A stretch of 46,483 nt of DNA from Lentisphaerota bacterium (GTDB lineage: Bacteria > Verrucomicrobiota > Lentisphaeria > Victivallales > Victivallaceae): contig JAAEMX010000048.1 of assembly GCA_024225035.1 (NCBI GenBank), forward strand, positions 1 to 46,483, written 5' to 3'. This document shows positions 42,504 through 46,483 of this stretch, piece by piece. The notes beneath the pieces were generated by a model. The model searched no databases and was not told the DNA's origin. It saw only the letters and a program-made list of their open reading frames with translations. The first letter of the stretch is position 1, and each line of letters starts with the position of its first letter. The translations under genes were made by a program, and so were the position numbers.

Positions 42504-43599
42504 TTCCAAAGCGAATGCCTGAATGGTGGTCTGTAACCAGGGTCAAAGCACTCTTCAGTAAACTCGGTTATAGCCCACCCTAAAGCATGCTGAACCGGAT
42601 AGGTGACGTGACAATTGTCCAGAAAAACATAGTTTTCCGGATCATTTCCCGGCTGTGGAGGGTAAGACATTGACTCTCCAACGTATGTACTTCTGAACAG
42701 TGACATATTGAAGAAGGCGCTGGCTGCATTCATTATTTGACTGCCTACAGAGCCTGGAGGGCCGTTTTCACGGTATTGTTTTGCCAAGCCATAGAAATCT
42801 GACATGCTGACCCGCTTTGTATATCCTCCAAGCCAGAATGCTTTATCCGTTACAGTAAACTTTGTCTTATAAGTTTGGTTAAACTCTGCTGTATTGTCCA
42901 GCAACTCATTAAACAGTGTAAAGATATCAAAAAAAGCGATTCTGGTATCCGGAAATTCGTGTTTAATTCTTTCAGCCATTTCTTCAAGTTTATGATTATG
43001 AGCCACTACTGCTTCATGGAGATTGACGTTCTTTTCTATTTTATCAGCCGGAGTCCTTGAAAAATCAGGCAGGTTTATGAATAAAAACCTTTTTGCTCCT
43101 TTGCAAACAAATCCTCTGACAACTTTTTCTATAGCGTCAATCACGTCATTAGTAGTTTTATCTACGTCAGGAACTCCATGGGTAAAGTAATCATTTCCAC
43201 CCATCCAGATGACAAACAGCGTATCTTTTTCATTGTTGGTAGAATGTGGAGTGGTCTCATAATGATGCAGCATGTTGCTTATATTATCATGTTGCTTATA
43301 TTATAAGGCAGGTACATGTCTTTAAGGGAATGAGCTATACAAGTAACTCCGCCTACAGCGAAATTGTGAGTTTGAACTCCTTTATTCTGATAAAAATGGG
43401 CAAAATCATCAGCCCAGACCGGACCATTGCAGAAGCGGCCGTAATAATATGGAGGAGATTTAGGCATGAAACCTTTGAACATACCATAAAGAATTCCGAT
43501 ATCGGTCAGGCTTTCTCCGAATATGACAATCTTTGAAAATAGATTACTGAAATGTACTTCCCTGACTCCAATAACCCTGCTTCTTCCTGCTAACGGCAT
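42500..43599 (-). pseudogene. GDSL (SGNH) lipase/hemolysin-like gene split by a 17-bp tandem duplication
   Basis: The frame from ATG 43599 holds block I (IVIFGESLTDIGILYG, GESL in place of GDSL) and stops at 43279. The rest is in another frame from 43273 to 42500, with VIWMGGNDYF (block III) and the catalytic Asp-His block DNCHVTYPVQHALGW. Between them the 17-mer CATGTTGCTTATATTAT occurs twice in a row (43271-43287 and 43288-43304). Removing one copy restores one frame of 361 codons. The protein would be a thermolabile-hemolysin-like esterase or phospholipase. There is no clear signal peptide. The ribosome site is AAGGAGATG. Loss or gain of one repeat unit could switch the gene. Confidence 0.88.
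43271..43304. repeat. Perfect 17-bp tandem duplication inside the GDSL gene
   Basis: Two identical units of CATGTTGCTTATATTAT. The unit length is not a multiple of three, so the duplication shifts the frame. Confidence 0.97.
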
Positions 43600-43713
43600 A
43601 AAAACATCTCCTTAATAAGTATGACATTTTAATGAATCATATGTTCCTCTTATTTTTAATATATACAAGTCAATCAAACTTTGATATACAATAATTTGAC
43701 TATATACTGCGAG

Positions 43714-44244
43714 TTACACGGCTTTTTCTGCCTGATAAAAACTGTAAAGCTGGCTGTTCAGCCTTTTTTGACCCTGATATTTCATGCCTATTTTATGCAT
43801 GACTTTTCTGGAAGCCAAATTATCAGGTGAAGTGAAACCAATTATTGCCGGGAAATCACATTTTTTGAAACCGTATTCAAGAACCGCTTTCCCTATTTCA
43901 GTAGCATATCCTTTTGACCAGAAATTCTGATTGATGGTAAATTCTATTTCCGGTATATTTTTATCTTTAAGGTAGCGGTTTAGAGCAACAAGGCCGATAA
44001 GATGACCATTTTTTCGACAGATAAGAGGACAGTTGAAAGTACCTGGTTTTTTGCCAAAATCATTTTTTTTGCAATAATCTACCAGACCTTTGCACCTTTC
44101 AATATTCCACGGATTTTCGTTGCTATGATAGTGAGTTGCTGGATTGGACATAACCTCGTATAGATCTTCGATATCATTGTGACTCCAAGTCCTTACGTAT
44201 AAACGAGGAGTCTCGATAAAGATACGGGCCGAAAAATCATTCAT
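43714..44244 (-). CDS. GNAT family N-acetyltransferase (RimJ/RimL type)
   Basis: A 176-residue acetyltransferase_3-type GNAT protein. It starts with IFIETPRLYVRTWSHNDIEDL, has IGLVALNRYL on strand 4, EIEFTINQNFWSKGYATEIGKAV (acetyl-CoA loop, near 108-130) and a NLASRKVMHKIGMKY end. It may acetylate a protein N-terminus or a small amine. Its ATG shares one base with the stop of the dehydrogenase upstream (TAATG), so it is translated with it. Confidence 0.88.
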   Translation of the reverse strand: MNDFSARIFIETPRLYVRTWSHNDIEDLYEVMSNPATHYHSNENPWNIERCKGLVDYCKKNDFGKKPGTFNCPLICRKNGHLIGLVALNRYLKDKNIPEIEFTINQNFWSKGYATEIGKAVLEYGFKKCDFPAIIGFTSPDNLASRKVMHKIGMKYQGQKRLNSQLYSFYQAEKAV

Positions 44245-45209
44245 TACGGAATGTTCCAGAGAAAGTTTCCTTTTTGCTTAAACTCGTCGAGCTGCTGGAT
44301 AGACTGCTCGCTTTTGCGGTCAACAGATTCATGAGTGTTGAACGCGTTGTGTGGAGTGAAAATTACATTGGGCATTTGCGATAGTTCGGTAAGAGCTCTT
44401 AGTTCCGGTGTATCGGCTTCTATTTCACCGCGCATAGCCGGTCCAATAAGCTTTTCGTTTTCGTAAACGTCCATTCCAAGGGCGCTTAAATGCCCTTCTT
44501 TTATTAGTTTCAACATGCCGGATAACGGAGAGAGTTCTCCTCTGGCTACATTGACAAAAACTACGCCGAGTTTGGCCTGTTTTAACTTTTCATAGCTGAA
44601 AAAACCGTCGCTGGTTGGATTCAAATCCATGGCAGCTACAATAATATCCGCCTCAGGAGCAGCTTCTTCATAGCTGGTATATTCTACAAAATCATATTTC
44701 TGCAGTGGGTCAACGGCTTTTACATTCATGCCAAGCCCCTGCCCTATTTTAACAACTTCGCTTCCAATATTGCCAACTCCAACTACGAGCAGTTTGCGGG
44801 CACGGGTTTCGTAACCGGTTATGCCGTCACGGTTGAAAGTTTTAAACTGGCTGGTCTGCTGTGGCAGCTTGCGCAGGAGAGCCATCCATAAGGTAAGTGC
44901 CTGTTCCGCCACAGAACGATTGCAATACAGCGGCAGGTAGCCGTATTTCAGTTGTATGGCTCCGGTTTCTTCCCGATAAGCTGTCAGGTGATCAAAGCCT
45001 GTACTTCTGGAAAGCAGAGCTTTTATTTTGCCGGCCCATGAGGCGGGAATTTTTGACTGCGTTCTTACAGAGATAACTGGTGCCGGAGGTTCTTCAGAAC
45101 CGTACTCCTGAATCGTTTTCCAGGAATAACCAGCCTCAAATCGCTCAGAGTTGTATTTCTTAAAAGCTTCCTGCTCTTCCTCAAACGCTTCAAAAAAGAA
45201 AATATCCAT
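44244..45209 (-). CDS. D-isomer specific 2-hydroxyacid dehydrogenase
   Basis: A 321-residue NAD-dependent dehydrogenase. It has a catalytic domain with SRSTGFDHLTAY, the nucleotide fold LLVVGVGNIGSEVVKIG (about 138-154), NVARGEL with the catalytic Arg, DVYENE, and TPHNAF with the catalytic His. It most resembles D-lactate dehydrogenase-like members. The substrate is unknown. The ribosome site is weak. The gene is first of two in a minus-strand operon. Confidence 0.88.
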   Translation of the reverse strand: MDIFFFEAFEEEQEAFKKYNSERFEAGYSWKTIQEYGSEEPPAPVISVRTQSKIPASWAGKIKALLSRSTGFDHLTAYREETGAIQLKYGYLPLYCNRSVAEQALTLWMALLRKLPQQTSQFKTFNRDGITGYETRARKLLVVGVGNIGSEVVKIGQGLGMNVKAVDPLQKYDFVEYTSYEEAAPEADIIVAAMDLNPTSDGFFSYEKLKQAKLGVVFVNVARGELSPLSGMLKLIKEGHLSALGMDVYENEKLIGPAMRGEIEADTPELRALTELSQMPNVIFTPHNAFNTHESVDRKSEQSIQQLDEFKQKGNFLWNIP

Positions 45210-45888
45210 CTACTCAGACACTCATAAAGATTAGTTAGCAGTTAATCGCGTAAAATAATTTAACCGCAATTTCAAACTATACAATAAGTTGCATGCAATT
45301 TATGACAATTACATGATTTCAAACTCAGTTAAGCTTTGATATATAAATAAACTTATGCTTTTATTTACTAATATAAATAATCGTAAATTTTTATCAGTTT
45401 TGCAAAAATAATAAAAATAAAACCAGTTGTTTTTAATTAATATTATTCTTGTTTATTAAAAGGTTTTAGCAAAAATCTAAAACGTTTTTATCGTTGTAAT
45501 ATTATTACATTTAAAATTGTATGACTTTATGTACACATTGAATTTAAAATAGTTTTAATTTAATAATGAATTCTTACTCATTTACTAATCTATTGAAATA
45601 TTAAAATATCTTATTTTCTAATGTAACTTTAGTAGAACCAGCTAATGCATTTTAGTGTCTAGTTTTTATACCACTTATGATTGCGTGATCATAACAGCAG
45701 TTTTTGATTGACAGCAGCATTGACTGTTTATTTGGCAGGGGGATTCGGTAACACGAATGTGCTTGCATCTCAAGAAGTTTCAATTTTAAACCAAGGTTGT
45801 GTAACCGTTTCATAAGTCAATTTCTGCAGTAATAAATGACCCGCAATCATGTTATAGCAGTAATTATCAAAGCAAGGACCATATACTA
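45210..45888. other. Long A+T-rich non-coding region upstream of the chitinase gene
   Basis: This 679-bp gap between divergent genes is very A+T-rich up to about 45690. Small hairpins lie nearer the chitinase: ATTCG/CGAAT at 45743-45758 and GGTT/AACC at 45795-45806. TTGACA occurs at 45707-45712 but without a convincing -10 partner. I see no gene in it. Confidence 0.45.
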
Positions 45889-46483
45889 ATGAAAAAAAGC
45901 AATATTGTAATGTGCCTGGCGGCAGCCTGTATGATTGGCGGCACTGGACTCAAAGCTGCGTCTCAGCAGCCTAATGAACTGCCAAAGCAGAAAGAACATA
46001 AAGTGCTTGGCGGATTTTATTCTGACTGGACACGCTGGCGCAAAGGTTTTCCCGGCACCCAGCAGGCAGCTCCATGGGATAAGATTGACTTTGTAGCTAT
46101 GGCCTTCTGGGGGATAGCTCAGGCTAAACATTGTCCCAGCGCCTGGGATACTCCTTCACTTGCCAGTTATAACCTTACTACTTACGGCGGAGTTAACCCG
46201 ACAACAAACTTCCTTGGCGGTACTCAGTGGACAGCCAGCCCGACCGGTGCTGAATACTGGCCCGGCAGCATTTTCTCAGCTGACCCTGACACAGACCGTC
46301 AGTTTCTGCAGGACTTGAACATGGTTATGGCTCAGCGCGGCAAACCTGTAATTATTTCTCTAGGCGGCTGGTCTTACACTCATCGTTTCCGTGACATGGC
46401 TGCATGGGATAACTATCAGGATGGCTCTCAGATGAGCAGCCTGATGAGCGATATTAATAAATTGAAGAACCAGAGCTGGTTCG
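45889..46483 (+). CDS. Secreted GH18 chitinase, C-terminus outside window
   Basis: The frame from ATG 45889 runs off the right edge (198 codons). A signal peptide (about 1-24, with CLAAACMIGGTGLKAAS) is followed by VLGGFYSDWTRWR (first barrel strand), FVAMAFWG, and VIISLGGWSYTHRFRDMA, which carries the SxGGW motif of GH18 chitinases. The catalytic DxxDxDxE should come just to the right of the window. It probably degrades chitin outside the cell. AAGGA lies 11 bp before the ATG. It is a second GH18 gene, but unlike the one at 26983-27971 it has an export signal. Confidence 0.88.
   Translation, partial: MKKSNIVMCLAAACMIGGTGLKAASQQPNELPKQKEHKVLGGFYSDWTRWRKGFPGTQQAAPWDKIDFVAMAFWGIAQAKHCPSAWDTPSLASYNLTTYGGVNPTTNFLGGTQWTASPTGAEYWPGSIFSADPDTDRQFLQDLNMVMAQRGKPVIISLGGWSYTHRFRDMAAWDNYQDGSQMSSLMSDINKLKNQSWF

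Overview
The window looks like chromosomal DNA of a heterotrophic Gram-negative bacterium with moderate G+C. An outer membrane is implied by an ExbB-ExbD-TonB operon, an MlaA-domain protein, a phosphoheptose-isomerase-like SIS protein and several lipoproteins. The CdsA signature (PGMGGVYDVLDS in place of the common PGHGGxxDRxDS) and the general gene mix suggest a PVC-type bacterium, perhaps Lentisphaerota-like. That placement is a guess from memory, not a phylogeny. No rRNA, tRNA, CRISPR array or intact IS element was seen.

Layout. 1-762: a tyrosine integrase cut by the window edge, with a 16-bp direct repeat just upstream. 924-4473 (+): a tightly packed operon of a phosphoesterase-PHP fusion, an S41 protease and a methyltransferase. 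4569-7942 (-): a small membrane protein, a Cap5F/WbjC-like reductase lacking its cupin domain, and exbB-exbD-tonB. 8067-12662 (+): ROK sugar kinase, uvrC and a Sel1-repeat lipoprotein. 12792-16138: an AAA ATPase, a decayed zinc-ribbon membrane protein gene, a structured repeat and a tail-anchored small protein. 16732-20674 (+): serA, then marC-pgl-larC. 20802-21462: decayed remnants. 21753-28215: threonine ammonia-lyase, two tandem M4 metalloproteases, a frameshifted GH18 gene and a relic of a third M4 gene. 28261-33059: a DUF523-DUF1722 protein, a lipoprotein, exonuclease III and an MlaA-hydrolase fusion. 33268-37192 (-): nnrDE, recF, dnaN. 37193-37579: a candidate replication origin. 37580-42503 (+): SIS isomerase, uppS, cdsA, Lrp regulator, aminotransferase, HIT protein, RibD-like reductase. 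42500-45209 (-): a GDSL lipase gene broken by a 17-bp duplication, an acetyltransferase and a D-2-hydroxyacid dehydrogenase. From 45889: the start of a secreted GH18 chitinase.

The housekeeping blocks cover replication and repair (dnaN, recF, uvrC, xth), envelope lipid supply (uppS, cdsA), serine and threonine metabolism and metabolite repair. The accessory theme is secreted degradation of protein and chitin-like polymers (two M4 proteases, two GH18 genes, a GDSL lipase), with TonB energy transduction available for uptake. Four loci carry inactivating lesions: zinc-ribbon protein, glycosyltransferase-like remnant, internal GH18 and GDSL lipase. These may be real gene decay or, for the single-base cases, sequence error.

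The most notable observations are a structured repeat present twice downstream of unrelated genes with a compensatory stem, an MlaA domain fused to an alpha/beta hydrolase, a helically phased array of DnaA-box-like 9-mers upstream of dnaN, an exact 17-bp duplication that breaks a lipase gene, and the M4 protease cluster with a third-copy relic. No obviously new defence or secretion system was found.
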